Part shown: positions 6,481 through 14,223 of the stretch, piece by piece
Layout of the letters: each line of letters starts with the position of its first letter
How positions within the stretch are numbered: the stretch's first letter is position 1
Source of the DNA: Halobacteriales archaeon QS_9_67_15
Lineage (GTDB): Archaea; Halobacteriota; Halobacteria; Halobacteriales; Haloarculaceae
DNA length: 28,482 nt
NCBI GenBank assembly: GCA_003023165.1
Contig: PXSD01000166.1
Location: 1-28,482 of the forward strand
Direction: 5' to 3'
Program-made: the position numbers and the translations under genes
Notes under the pieces: generated by a model
Told to the model about the DNA's origin: nothing
The model's input: the letters and a program-made list of their open reading frames with translations, nothing else
The model's database searches: none

Positions 6481-8978
6481 GAGTCCTCCGTGAGTCCGAC
6501 CTCGTGCAAGACCGGCGACTTGACGACGGAACTCGAGTTGAGTTCGACCTTGAGTTTGAAGTCCTGGGCTGTCCCCGACAATCCGTTCACGCGAGCGGTG
6601 TTCTGTCCGTCGTTGAGGTCGATACGGTCGCTCCGTTCGTCGACCGTCCCGTCGCCGTCGTAGTCGGCGAGGACGGTGACGTTGACGGACGTCGCGGACG
6701 GGACGTCAGCCCGGTACTGGAGACTCGCGTTGGACGGTCCCAGTGGCTGTGTGCCGCTCCGCCAGTCCGTTTCGAGCGTCCCTGCGTGTTCGGAGAGGGA
6801 CTCGACCTGCGTGTCGGTGAGCGCTCTGTCGTAGACCCGGACCTCGTCGATCTTCCCCTCGAAGTGACGGCCATTCTTGTCGATGTTCTCGGCGATTCCG
6901 ATGTCTATATTCGCCGAATTGACCTCGCTCGCGGTTGCCGTCGCCACCGGCCGGCCGTTGACGTACATCGTCACGGTCGACCCGTCGAAGACGCCGGTGA
7001 CGTGGTACCACGTGTTCGTGCTGAGACCGAATCCCGCCGTGGCGCTGTTCCAGGAATCGTCGTAGATCGTAAACAGCGGTTGGTCGCCGTCGAAGTGGAG
7101 GTTGTACGACCGGTCCGAGTGCTGGAACAGCGCAGTCCACCCGCTCTGTGACGTGTCCTTGTACACCCACATCGAGACGGTAACCGCGTCAGTGTCGCTC
7201 ATATCGAGGGACGGGTCATCGTCGATGCGGAGGTGGTCGTCGGCTCCGTCGAACGTGTAACTCCGCGTGCCGAAGACGCCCAAGTCGATCCCGGGGTCGT
7301 TCTCTTCGCTCGCGTGGTTGTCGTTCGCAGACGCGTCGTCGGTGGTGCCGTCGAGCGACCAGTACCCGGCAAGGCCGGACCCGAACTGGTCTTCGGCCGG
7401 ATAGCCGAGCGCGACTCGGTCGTCCCGGCGGTCGCCGAACGACGCGTGGACGACGCCCTCGGAGACGCTCGCCGCGTCCCAGTCCGCGGCGTCCTGCCAG
7501 ACGTAGTCCCCGTCGAGGAGCGTGACGGACCTGTTTATCGCCTTCGAGCCGCGGGTCTCGTTGGCCGGGACGCCGTTCGTCTCGGCGACCGTCAGGTTGG
7601 CCTTCACGGTCCCGCTCGTGAGCGTGCCGACGTACCCCTGTCTCGTCTCGATCCGGAACTCCTCGATGCTCCCGCTGCCCGCGACGTCGGTGAACACCGT
7701 CGAGTTCATCTGGTCGTCGACTTCGTATCTGACGCCCAGCTCGAACTCCGTTCCGTTCAGGTCGCTCGTCCCCTCGAACGCGCCGACCCAGACCTCGGCG
7801 CTCTCGCCCTGACTGAGTTTCACTACGCTATCCAGTTCGACGAGGATCCCCCCGTCGGGCACGTCGCTGTCTACGTACGTGACCGACTCGTCGCGCCCTT
7901 GGCCGCGTCCTTCGTCGACGACGATCTCGCCGTCGTTGTCGTCGTCGCCGAACGGACAGTTGTCGTCGTCGTCACAGTCGTTCTCGACCGGGTCGAGACT
8001 GTCGTCTTTCGGGTTGACGAGCACGTACTTGATCCTGACAAACGAGTCGATAGACGGGTGGTACTCGTTCGTGACCGTGAAGTTGATCGCGCCTTCGCTG
8101 GAGCCGTAGTACTGCTCCTCGGTCCCCTCTTCGCTGTTCGTGAGGTCGCCCTCGTACGCCACCCCGGACACGCGGAGTTGCCGCGTGACGTTACTCGTCG
8201 CGCCCTCGTTGTCGACGACACGGAGCGTGACCGACTGCGGGCCGGGGTCGAGCTGTCGAGAGACGTTCTGTCCGAGCGCGTCGACGGTCCCGTCGTCGTC
8301 GAAATCCCACTTGTAGGTGACGATGTCGCCGTCGACGTCGAAGGACTCGTTGGCGTCGAACCGTATCGGATCGCCGCTCCTGGGCGTCCCCGGCGAGAAC
8401 GTGAACTTCGCGATCGGCGGTCGGTTGACGGGACTGGCGACGGTCCCGAAGCGGTCGACCTCGAAGGTCCGACCGACGCCGATACGGGGCGTGCGGTCCG
8501 CGACGGGCTGGGCTGCGGTGGTGGCGCCGTCGGGGTCGACGACGGTCACGAGGAACGTGCCGCTGCCCTCGTTTTCGAGCGTCACGTCGCTCGTGAGGTT
8601 CAGCGGCACCTTCGCGGCGGCGTCGACGTCGTCCCCTTCGAGGCGGAGACAGGAGTCGGTGTGGAAGCGGTCGGTGTCGCAGGCGCTGCCGTCGGCGAGC
8701 AGAACGCTGAAACTGCTCCCGACGACGGTCGATTCGACCGTCGTCTCGACGGTGACGGTGCCGCCTCGCTGGCCGAGTTCGTCGGCTCGCTCGATCTGTG
8801 AGGCCAGCTCGTTCCCCACCGTCTCGAGCTGGGCGTCCGCGACGGTGGCCCGCTCGTCCTGGACGTATCCCGTCACGCCGCTCAGGAGCACGACGATGAG
8901 GAGACTGGTGATCGCGACGCCGAACACGTGCGATATCTGCGTCGAGATGCCGCGGTCGGCGAGGCCGAACCGCCTCAT
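6477..8978 (-). CDS. Large pilin-like surface protein with PKD and LamG domains
   Basis: An 833-residue protein. The start at 8978 is set by the ATGA overlap with the upstream gene. The N-terminus is MRRFGLADRGISTQ followed by a hydrophobic helix, then a DUF7266-like ectodomain (from memory) to about residue 180. A PKD domain spans about 185-270 (FDANESFDVDGDI, YKWDFDDDG, LRVVDNEG). A very Asp-rich stretch near 330-360 could bind calcium. A LamG/concanavalin-like domain follows at about 534-730 (GYWSLDGTTDD, TFDGADDHLRI, WYHVTGVFDG, KIDEVRVYDRAL). The C-terminal region has a D-Y-D-G-D-G-T calcium-loop-like motif. PKD and LamG domains usually mediate adhesion or sugar binding, so this is a likely adhesive or scaffold subunit outside the cell. 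It is much longer than the other members of the operon. Confidence 0.85.
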   Translation of the reverse strand: MRRFGLADRGISTQISHVFGVAITSLLIVVLLSGVTGYVQDERATVADAQLETVGNELASQIERADELGQRGGTVTVETTVESTVVGSSFSVLLADGSACDTDRFHTDSCLRLEGDDVDAAAKVPLNLTSDVTLENEGSGTFLVTVVDPDGATTAAQPVADRTPRIGVGRTFEVDRFGTVASPVNRPPIAKFTFSPGTPRSGDPIRFDANESFDVDGDIVTYKWDFDDDGTVDALGQNVSRQLDPGPQSVTLRVVDNEGATSNVTRQLRVSGVAYEGDLTNSEEGTEEQYYGSSEGAINFTVTNEYHPSIDSFVRIKYVLVNPKDDSLDPVENDCDDDDNCPFGDDDNDGEIVVDEGRGQGRDESVTYVDSDVPDGGILVELDSVVKLSQGESAEVWVGAFEGTSDLNGTEFELGVRYEVDDQMNSTVFTDVAGSGSIEEFRIETRQGYVGTLTSGTVKANLTVAETNGVPANETRGSKAINRSVTLLDGDYVWQDAADWDAASVSEGVVHASFGDRRDDRVALGYPAEDQFGSGLAGYWSLDGTTDDASANDNHASEENDPGIDLGVFGTRSYTFDGADDHLRIDDDPSLDMSDTDAVTVSMWVYKDTSQSGWTALFQHSDRSYNLHFDGDQPLFTIYDDSWNSATAGFGLSTNTWYHVTGVFDGSTVTMYVNGRPVATATASEVNSANIDIGIAENIDKNGRHFEGKIDEVRVYDRALTDTQVESLSEHAGTLETDWRSGTQPLGPSNASLQYRADVPSATSVNVTVLADYDGDGTVDERSDRIDLNDGQNTARVNGLSGTAQDFKLKVELNSSSVVKSPVLHEVGLTEDS

Positions 8979-9931
8979 CGGGACCCCCTGTACACGCTGA
9001 CGTTGTACTCGTTTCGGTACCCGAGCTGGCTCCCCTCGAACGCCGTCGTCACGTTCGCGGTCCAGACGGCGGGTGTCCGACAGGGCTGGTCCATCGCGGC
9101 GGTTGGACTGCACTTGCGCGGCGAGGAGACCGACGCGTTGTAGACGAGTTCGTACTTCGCGACGAGCTTCTTGCCGCCCGAGACCTCGACGACGTAGGGC
9201 GGCTCGATGGCCTGCGTCCCGTTGAAGTCGCAGTCGTCGGTGTAGGAACTCCCATCGACGAAATCGAGCAGCACGCGGTCGCGCGAGGGGTCACACAGGG
9301 CGGACGCGTTCCCGGCGTGGCTCACGTTCGAGGTGATCCCGACGTTGATACCGGTCCCCGCGGTCGTCCTGTTTATCGAGATGTTCACGGAATGGCGGGT
9401 CCCGTTCGTGACGTTGATCCAGGTGGGCGCGTCGCTCGTCTCCTCGACGTTCGCGTTCATCATGAACCAGCCGAGGTCGCGCGGCTCCGCCGACCATCCG
9501 ACCGTCCACGCTCCCCGGCCGGTGTCCGACGTGACGTTCCCGTCGGCGGCCTGCACGACGCGAGAGCCGAAGCGGGAACTCCCGTTGTTGTAGGTGACGT
9601 TGACGTCCTCGCCGCGGGAGGTCGCGTAGGACTCGGCCATGAGGGCGCTGTAGACGCTGACGTTGCGCTCGATCACGGTCCCGAGCTCCGTCGCGGTGAG
9701 GTTCCGGTGGCGATGGTTGAGCCGGAGAACGAGCGAGCGACTCCCCTGGCGGGACTCGTACTCGAACTCCTGGGCGCCGTCGATCTGCGGGGAAACCTCG
9801 GAGACGGCCCCGTTCTGGGTCACGAAGTAGCTGTTGACGACGACGGTGAGCGCGATGATGACGGCCGCGAGCGTGAGCGCGCCGAGGAGGATCATCTGCG
9901 CTCGGCTCCGTCCGTCTGGACGCGTCACCAT
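8975..9931 (-). CDS. Pilin-like secreted protein (DUF7261-like)
   Basis: A 318-residue protein. The N-terminus MVTRPDGRSRAQMILLGAL leads into a hydrophobic helix (ALTLAAVIIALTVVVNSYF). The R-A-Q before the helix parallels the R-G-Q of its operon neighbours. The ectodomain has many N-x-S/T sequons (N-V-T-Y-N-N-G-S, N-V-T-N-G-T and others) and scattered Cys pairs (CDPSR, CDFNG, KCSPT, PCRTP), consistent with an exported N-glycosylated protein. It matches the haloarchaeal family I recall as DUF7261. It overlaps the upstream gene by 7 bp and the downstream gene by 4 bp. Its role in a pilus-like assembly is inferred from operon partners and N-terminal design. Confidence 0.8.
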   Translation of the reverse strand: MVTRPDGRSRAQMILLGALTLAAVIIALTVVVNSYFVTQNGAVSEVSPQIDGAQEFEYESRQGSRSLVLRLNHRHRNLTATELGTVIERNVSVYSALMAESYATSRGEDVNVTYNNGSSRFGSRVVQAADGNVTSDTGRGAWTVGWSAEPRDLGWFMMNANVEETSDAPTWINVTNGTRHSVNISINRTTAGTGINVGITSNVSHAGNASALCDPSRDRVLLDFVDGSSYTDDCDFNGTQAIEPPYVVEVSGGKKLVAKYELVYNASVSSPRKCSPTAAMDQPCRTPAVWTANVTTAFEGSQLGYRNEYNVSVYRGSR

Positions 9932-10557
9932 ACGAGGAGTCGCACCTCCACGACGTTGTAGATCGGACCCTCGACGGCGTTCGGGACCGGGTAGTAGCCG
10001 TCGTCGCTGTTGGTCGCGTTCGTGTCGTACTGCCAGAGTTCGACGTTCTGCGAGGCGTTATCCGAAGTCAGCGTCTGGTTGTCGTACAGCGTCACGGTGT
10101 AGCTCGCGGTCACCGCGTCGTCGGACGGCTCGCCGCGGTAGGCCATTTGGACGGTCTGGGTGCCCGTCGAAAGGTTCGCGGGGCGATAGGCGAGTTCGAC
10201 GTTGAAGAAGTACGACCGCTGTGTGAACGTCTCGTTCAATAGTTCCCCGAACGTCCCCGGGAGTCGCTCCGACCCGTACCCGATGCGGGGGTTCGTGGCC
10301 CCGGCGAAGGTTCGCTGGCTCTGTGACCAGTACCGGACGAGCGAGGAGAGGTCCTGTGACTCGGACTGGGCGGTCATCAGGAGGATGTCGTCGGCCTGTT
10401 GCTGCAGGTCGGTCTGCGTCGACTGGTCGACGTCGCCGCCCGTCGTCGGCGTCACGACGATGGACCCGATCGCCAGGAACAGCGCACCGAGCAGGACGAG
10501 CGCGGACGCGAGTCCTTCGAGGGTGAACATCTGTCCCCGAGTTCCGAACCTGTCCAT
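9925..10557 (-). CDS. Pilin-like secreted protein (DUF7288-like)
   Basis: A 210-residue protein. The N-terminus MDRFGTRGQMFTLEGLASAL continues into a hydrophobic helix (LVLLGALFLAIGSIVV). The string F-T-L-E shortly after R-G-Q recalls the F-T-L-x-E start of bacterial type IV pilins, so this is the most pilin-like start in the operon. The ectodomain includes a Gln/Asp/Ser-rich helix and several N-x-S/T sequons. It matches the haloarchaeal family I recall as DUF7288. Its start lies 1 bp after the upstream stop (TAG-C-ATG), and its end overlaps the next gene by 7 bp, giving tight coupling. It is likely a membrane-anchored or processed subunit with its bulk outside the cell. Confidence 0.8.
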   Translation of the reverse strand: MDRFGTRGQMFTLEGLASALVLLGALFLAIGSIVVTPTTGGDVDQSTQTDLQQQADDILLMTAQSESQDLSSLVRYWSQSQRTFAGATNPRIGYGSERLPGTFGELLNETFTQRSYFFNVELAYRPANLSTGTQTVQMAYRGEPSDDAVTASYTVTLYDNQTLTSDNASQNVELWQYDTNATNSDDGYYPVPNAVEGPIYNVVEVRLLVW

Positions 10558-10558
10558 G

Positions 10559-11083
10559 CTACCACGCCCTGACCACGAGCCGACATCCCGGTTGACACGG
10601 CCCGTCGTCGAGCGTCACGACACGGGCCGTTGACGCGGCCACGTTCCGCTGGTACGGCGACCCGGCAGTCAGTTTCGAACCGCCGTCGGAGACGATGCGA
10701 CTCCCGTTCAGCGTCGTGAGCGTGACGTTCAGGCGCGCCGACTGCGGGATACCCCACCGCGTCCGGAGGTCGTCCTCGGACCGCGCGAGCGTCGCCGCCA
10801 ACTCGTCGGAGTCGAGTTCGTTCGGTCGTTGCCCGGTCGAGAGGTTCTGGACGACAGTGGTCGCTACGCGCTCGGACTGCGAGACTTCCTCGCTCCCGAC
10901 CTCGGTCGAGAGCGGTCCGACGAAGCCGAACAGTCCGGCGAGAACTGTGCTGAGCGTGAGGACGAACAGACTGATACCGACGGTGTAGTCGTGGAGCGTC
11001 TGCCCACGGGCCACCTGACTGGTCCGTCGCCACCGGTCACCATCACGCCCCCCCGATTGCCCTTGTTGTCGCTCACGCACCAT
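10559..11083 (-). CDS. Pilin-like secreted protein (DUF7287-like), first gene of the surface operon
   Basis: About 174 residues from the ATG at 11083. The frame is open further upstream to an ATG at 11275, but that extension has poor codon usage and no family resemblance. The N-terminal charged stretch ends at SQVARGQTLHDYTVGI, followed by a hydrophobic helix (SLFVLTLSTVLAGLFGFVG) and a small ectodomain with an N-L-S and an N-V-T sequon. A closing Cys pair (GPCQPGCRL) sits near the C-terminus. It matches the haloarchaeal family I recall as DUF7287. As the first of five overlapping genes it sets the operon start. An AT-rich GGAAAAGAAA on this strand at 11100-11109 is a candidate promoter element but not a convincing TATA box. 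Confidence 0.78.
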   Translation of the reverse strand: MVRERQQGQSGGRDGDRWRRTSQVARGQTLHDYTVGISLFVLTLSTVLAGLFGFVGPLSTEVGSEEVSQSERVATTVVQNLSTGQRPNELDSDELAATLARSEDDLRTRWGIPQSARLNVTLTTLNGSRIVSDGGSKLTAGSPYQRNVAASTARVVTLDDGPCQPGCRLVVRAW

Positions 11084-11296
11084 GTCAAGTACGGGTAGCC
11101 TTTCTTTTCCATCAGTATCATTGTTACGGCGTCCTTCGACGTTCGGGGTAAGGTCAACATACCGCGGAAAACCGACTGACTGTGGGCGGCGTTCCGAACC
11201 GTGTCGCCGGTAGCTGAGACCGCTCATACGGATTACTGTAGATAGTTTCACAGCGGCCGACGTATTCGGGTTCATCAGACACTCGAAACCGGGATT

Positions 11297-12109
11297 TCAT
11301 TCCAATCGGCGGTAAAAAACTACACCCTCGACGGTCGTGTACTCGTCGTCGACGCACCACGGGAGCGTCCAGTAGGGTCGCGAGGACAGGTCGATGCCGT
11401 GGTCCTCGTAGAAGGCCGAGACGACGGACTCGTCGAGGAGGACGAGGCCGACGGGCGAACAGAGTTCGTTGCGACAGCGCTCGCAGACGTGTTCGGCCCG
11501 CAGCGACACGTCGAGACAGCAGTCGCCGCCGCGGACGATCTCGGTGTGGATGCGCCCGGCGCAGGACGGGCAGACGCCGTCGGCGGCCAGACAGTGGAGG
11601 TGGCGCACGCGCTCGTCGAAGGCGGTCGCGATCTCCTCGTCCGTGCGGTCGACGAGCCCGCCGGGCGGGAACTCGTACTCGCCGTGGGACTTCCCGCAGT
11701 CGACGCACTCGATGCAGAACTGCTCGTCGGCGTAGCTGGCCTCGAGGCCGCCACCGCAGCGAGTGCATGCGCCTTCGACCGTGAACGGGTCGATGTCGGG
11801 CTGTCGGGTGAACGTCCCCGCGCGGACGGCGCGGACGACCTGCGCGCCCGCGTGCCGGAGGTCGTAGCCGTCGTCGGTTTTGGTGACGAACTGGTCGGTG
11901 AGCTGCTGGAGGTGGTAGTTGAACTGCGCGCTGTCGCGCATCTCCACGTCGTCGTGGAGGTCGGAGAAGCTGACTGGGCGCTCCTCGGCGCGCCACAGCG
12001 CCTCCAGGATGTCGAGTCGGGTCTCGTTCGCGACGACGCCGAAGGCCTCGGCGGGCTCGACTCCCGCCGCGTCGGCGTCCTCGCCGGCGTCCTCGCGTGC
12101 TCGGCTCAT
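11297..12109 (-). CDS. Winged-helix transcriptional regulator with C-terminal zinc-binding region
   Basis: A 270-residue protein. Residues about 15-85 are an ArsR-like winged helix (FGVVANETRLDILEAL, then SAQFNYHLQQL as the recognition helix, and a wing). The rest carries many cysteines in CxxC-type pairs (CTRCGG, CIECVDCG, CPSCAG, CCLD, CERCRNELC) that look like two zinc ribbons around an effector domain. This is a common haloarchaeal architecture, recalled as a DUF7351-type C-terminal domain. It lies between the pilin-like operon (downstream, same strand, 213 bp away) and a divergent receiver-domain gene. Control of the surface operon or of its own divergent promoter is plausible but not shown. 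The ATG at 12109 fits the start of the conserved part, with a short acidic Ala-rich lead. Confidence 0.85.
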   Translation of the reverse strand: MSRAREDAGEDADAAGVEPAEAFGVVANETRLDILEALWRAEERPVSFSDLHDDVEMRDSAQFNYHLQQLTDQFVTKTDDGYDLRHAGAQVVRAVRAGTFTRQPDIDPFTVEGACTRCGGGLEASYADEQFCIECVDCGKSHGEYEFPPGGLVDRTDEEIATAFDERVRHLHCLAADGVCPSCAGRIHTEIVRGGDCCLDVSLRAEHVCERCRNELCSPVGLVLLDESVVSAFYEDHGIDLSSRPYWTLPWCVDDEYTTVEGVVFYRRLE

Positions 12110-12248
12110 ATTCGCTCTTTGGGGGGACCACCCAAAAGCGTTCGCTGAAACGCCTTTTTGTAACTCTCCTGTCGTTTGTCGGACGGCAGTTTCACTGACA
12201 GAAAACGCTAGCGAGTCGTTAACACGGTCCCGGACGAAGTCGGAATCG

Positions 12249-12665
12249 ATGTGTGTACCGAGCGATTCAGCGTCGCTCCAGGAGTCGGCCGGGTCGGGTG
12301 CGGAGTGGACGGTCCTCGTCGTCGACGACGATCCGGATATGACAGCGGTAGCCGATGCCTACCTCGAGCGGCTCGACGGTGTCTCTGTCCGAACGAGTTC
12401 AGACCCTGACGCGGCGCTGGCGCGACTGTCAGAGGTGGACTGTGTGGTGAGTGACTACGAGATGCCCGGGATGGACGGATTCGCGCTGCTCGACGCCGTC
12501 CGTTCTTCCCGGCCGGCGCTCCCGTTCGTCGTGTTCACGGGATCCCTGGACGAACGGGTCGCGGAGCGAGCGCGCGACCGGGGCGCTCGCTACGTCGAGA
12601 AGGGACCGATGGGCGGCGGGTTCGACCGGCTGGCGTCGGAAATCGAGCGGCTCCGCGAGGATTGA
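12249..12665 (+). CDS. Stand-alone response-regulator receiver-domain protein
   Basis: A 138-residue protein that is essentially one CheY-like receiver domain. From the ATG at 12249, the acidic pocket is D26-D27-D28 (VVDDDPDM), the phospho-acceptor is D69 (SDYEMPGMDG), the switch Thr is T97 (VVFTGS), and the conserved Lys is K118 (YVEKGP). All catalytic residues are present and there is no output domain. Such orphan receivers are abundant in haloarchaea and relay signals from histidine kinases by protein contact. No kinase lies in the window. The first 20 residues are a Ser-rich lead with no clear fold. It is divergent from the winged-helix gene across a 139-bp intergenic region and ends about 120 bp before the truncated aIF2 gamma gene. 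Confidence 0.88.
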   Translation: MCVPSDSASLQESAGSGAEWTVLVVDDDPDMTAVADAYLERLDGVSVRTSSDPDAALARLSEVDCVVSDYEMPGMDGFALLDAVRSSRPALPFVVFTGSLDERVAERARDRGARYVEKGPMGGGFDRLASEIERLRED

Positions 12666-12742
12666 CGGACCGCGACGGCGCTGTGACCGGACGGGAGACA
12701 TTCGGCGGGGGCCGGACCACTGGTGGCGGCCACCAAACAGTA

Positions 12743-12750
12743 GGTTTATC
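12743..12750 (+). promoter_or_regulatory. Putative TATA box of the aIF2 gamma core operon
   Basis: GGTTTATC stands out in GC-rich DNA 34-41 bp before the ATG at 12784 and only about 9 bp before the first bases that match intact aIF2 gamma. In an intact gene some 90 bp of coding sequence would be expected between this box and the matching part. The promoter therefore seems to have been brought up against the middle of the coding region. Confidence 0.4.
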
Positions 12751-12783
12751 AGTCGCGAATGGACGGACCAGCACTCCGAGGAG

Positions 12784-13845
12784 ATGAAACGCGGGATTTC
12801 GATCCGTCTCGGCTACGCCGACGCGACCTTCCGTCAGTGTCCCGAGGGCCCGGTCCCCGAGGCCTACACCGTCGAGGAAACCTGTAGCGAGCACGACGTC
12901 GACACGGACGTGCTCCGCACGGTCTCGTTCGTCGACGCGCCGGGCCACGAGACGCTGATGGCGACGATGCTCTCCGGCGCGTCGATCATGGACGGCGCGG
13001 TGCTGGTCGTCAGCGCCAGCGAGCCCGTCCCGCAGGCACAGACCGAGGAACACCTGATGGCGCTGGACATCATCGGGATCGACAACATCGTCGTCGCCCA
13101 GAACAAGATCGACCTGGTCGACGCCGAGCAGGCCCGCGAGAACTACCAGCAGATCCAGGCGTTCGTCGAGGGCACCGTCGGCGAAGGTGCGCCGATCGTC
13201 CCGATCAGCGCCGGACAGGGCGTCAACATGGATCTCCTCGTCGAGGCCATCGAGGCGGAGATCCCGACGCCCGAGCGCGACCCCGAGGCCGACGCGGAGA
13301 TGCTCGTCGCCCGAAGTTTCGACATCAACCGCCCGGGCACGACCTGGGACTCGCTGATGGGCGGCGTCCTCGGCGGCTCGCTCGTCCAGGGCGAGCTCGA
13401 AGCGGGCGACGAGATCCAGCTCCGTCCCGGCCGCGAGGTCGAGGAGGGGGGCCAGACCGTCGACACGACGACGCCGGGCGGACTGCTCGGCGTCGGGACG
13501 GGCCTGGACCCGTCGATCACGAAAGGCGACGCGCTCGCCGGACAGGTCGCCGGCCCGCCGGGGACGCTCCCGCCGGTCCACGAGCAGTTCACGATGGACG
13601 TGGACCTGCTCGACCGCATCGTCGGCGAGGACGCCGGCGACGTCGAGGAGATCTCGACGGGCGAACCGCTGATGATGACCATCGGCACGGCCACGACGGT
13701 CGGGTCGGTCACCAGCGCGCGCGGCGGCGAGGCCGAGGTCGCGCTCCAGCGCCCGGTCTGTGCCCGCGAGGGCGCGAAGATCGCCATCAACCGACGGCTG
13801 GGCGGCCGCTGGCGGCTCATCGGGATCGGTACGCTGCGGGAATGA
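12784..13845 (+). CDS. eif2g: Translation initiation factor aIF2 subunit gamma, lacking the P-loop and part of domain II
   Basis: This encodes most of the GTPase subunit of archaeal aIF2, which carries initiator Met-tRNA to the ribosome. Recognisable parts are the switch I region (EMKRGISIRLGYAD), the G3 motif DAPGH, the G4 motif NKID, the G5-like SAGQG, then domains II and III ending RWRLIGIGTL. In-frame homology starts at EWTDQHSEEM, about 10 codons before the first usable ATG at 12784. The roughly 30 codons that normally precede it, including the G1 loop GHVDHGKT, are absent in all frames. A second gap lies at GREVEEGGQ/TVDTTTPGG, where about 17 codons of domain II are missing. The product would be 353 residues against about 410. 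The stop overlaps the PIN gene (ATGA). As it stands it should not bind GTP normally, so it is either a broken gene or a sequence error. Confidence 0.85.
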   Translation: MKRGISIRLGYADATFRQCPEGPVPEAYTVEETCSEHDVDTDVLRTVSFVDAPGHETLMATMLSGASIMDGAVLVVSASEPVPQAQTEEHLMALDIIGIDNIVVAQNKIDLVDAEQARENYQQIQAFVEGTVGEGAPIVPISAGQGVNMDLLVEAIEAEIPTPERDPEADAEMLVARSFDINRPGTTWDSLMGGVLGGSLVQGELEAGDEIQLRPGREVEEGGQTVDTTTPGGLLGVGTGLDPSITKGDALAGQVAGPPGTLPPVHEQFTMDVDLLDRIVGEDAGDVEEISTGEPLMMTIGTATTVGSVTSARGGEAEVALQRPVCAREGAKIAINRRLGGRWRLIGIGTLRE

Positions 13846-14222
13846 CGGTCGTCATGGACACGAACGCACTGATGATGCCCGTCGAATGCGACGTTCGCGT
13901 GCTCGAGGAACTCGACAGGCTGGTCGACCCGGCGCGACTGGTCGTCCCGGAGGCCGTCCTCGACGAACTCGCGACGCTCGCGGACGGGGCGGGCGACGAG
14001 GCAACCGCGGCCAGCGTCGGGCTGGACCTCGCGCGCGACCGCTGTGAGTCGGTCGCCCACGACGAGGACTACGCGGACGATGCGGTATTGGAAGTCGCCG
14101 AGCGGACGGATGTCTCACACGCGGTCACGAACGACGGGCCGCTGAAGCGCCGGGTGCTCGACGCGGGCGTTCCGGTAATTAGTTTACGCGCCGAGAACAA
14201 ACTCACAGTCACTCAACCATAA
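13842..14222 (+). CDS. PIN-domain nuclease (Fcf1/Utp24-like)
   Basis: A 126-residue PIN domain. The first acidic residue is D6 in VVMDTNALM. Further conserved acids follow in VLDELATL and DEDYADDAV, and the C-terminal VTNDGPLKRR has the typical T-N-D. These residues coordinate the metal of a ribonuclease. The archaeal family in this position is related to Fcf1/Utp24 rRNA-processing nucleases, which suggests pre-rRNA cleavage (inference from position and fold). It overlaps the aIF2 gamma stop by 4 bp and precedes rpoE1 by 1 bp, so it sits inside a translation/transcription operon. Length and motifs look complete. Confidence 0.85.
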   Translation: MTVVMDTNALMMPVECDVRVLEELDRLVDPARLVVPEAVLDELATLADGAGDEATAASVGLDLARDRCESVAHDEDYADDAVLEVAERTDVSHAVTNDGPLKRRVLDAGVPVISLRAENKLTVTQP

Positions 14223-14223
14223 C

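Noticed and set aside
12759..12783. ATG at 12759 as an alternative start for aIF2 gamma
   Set aside because: It is out of frame with the conserved protein and cannot restore the missing P-loop.
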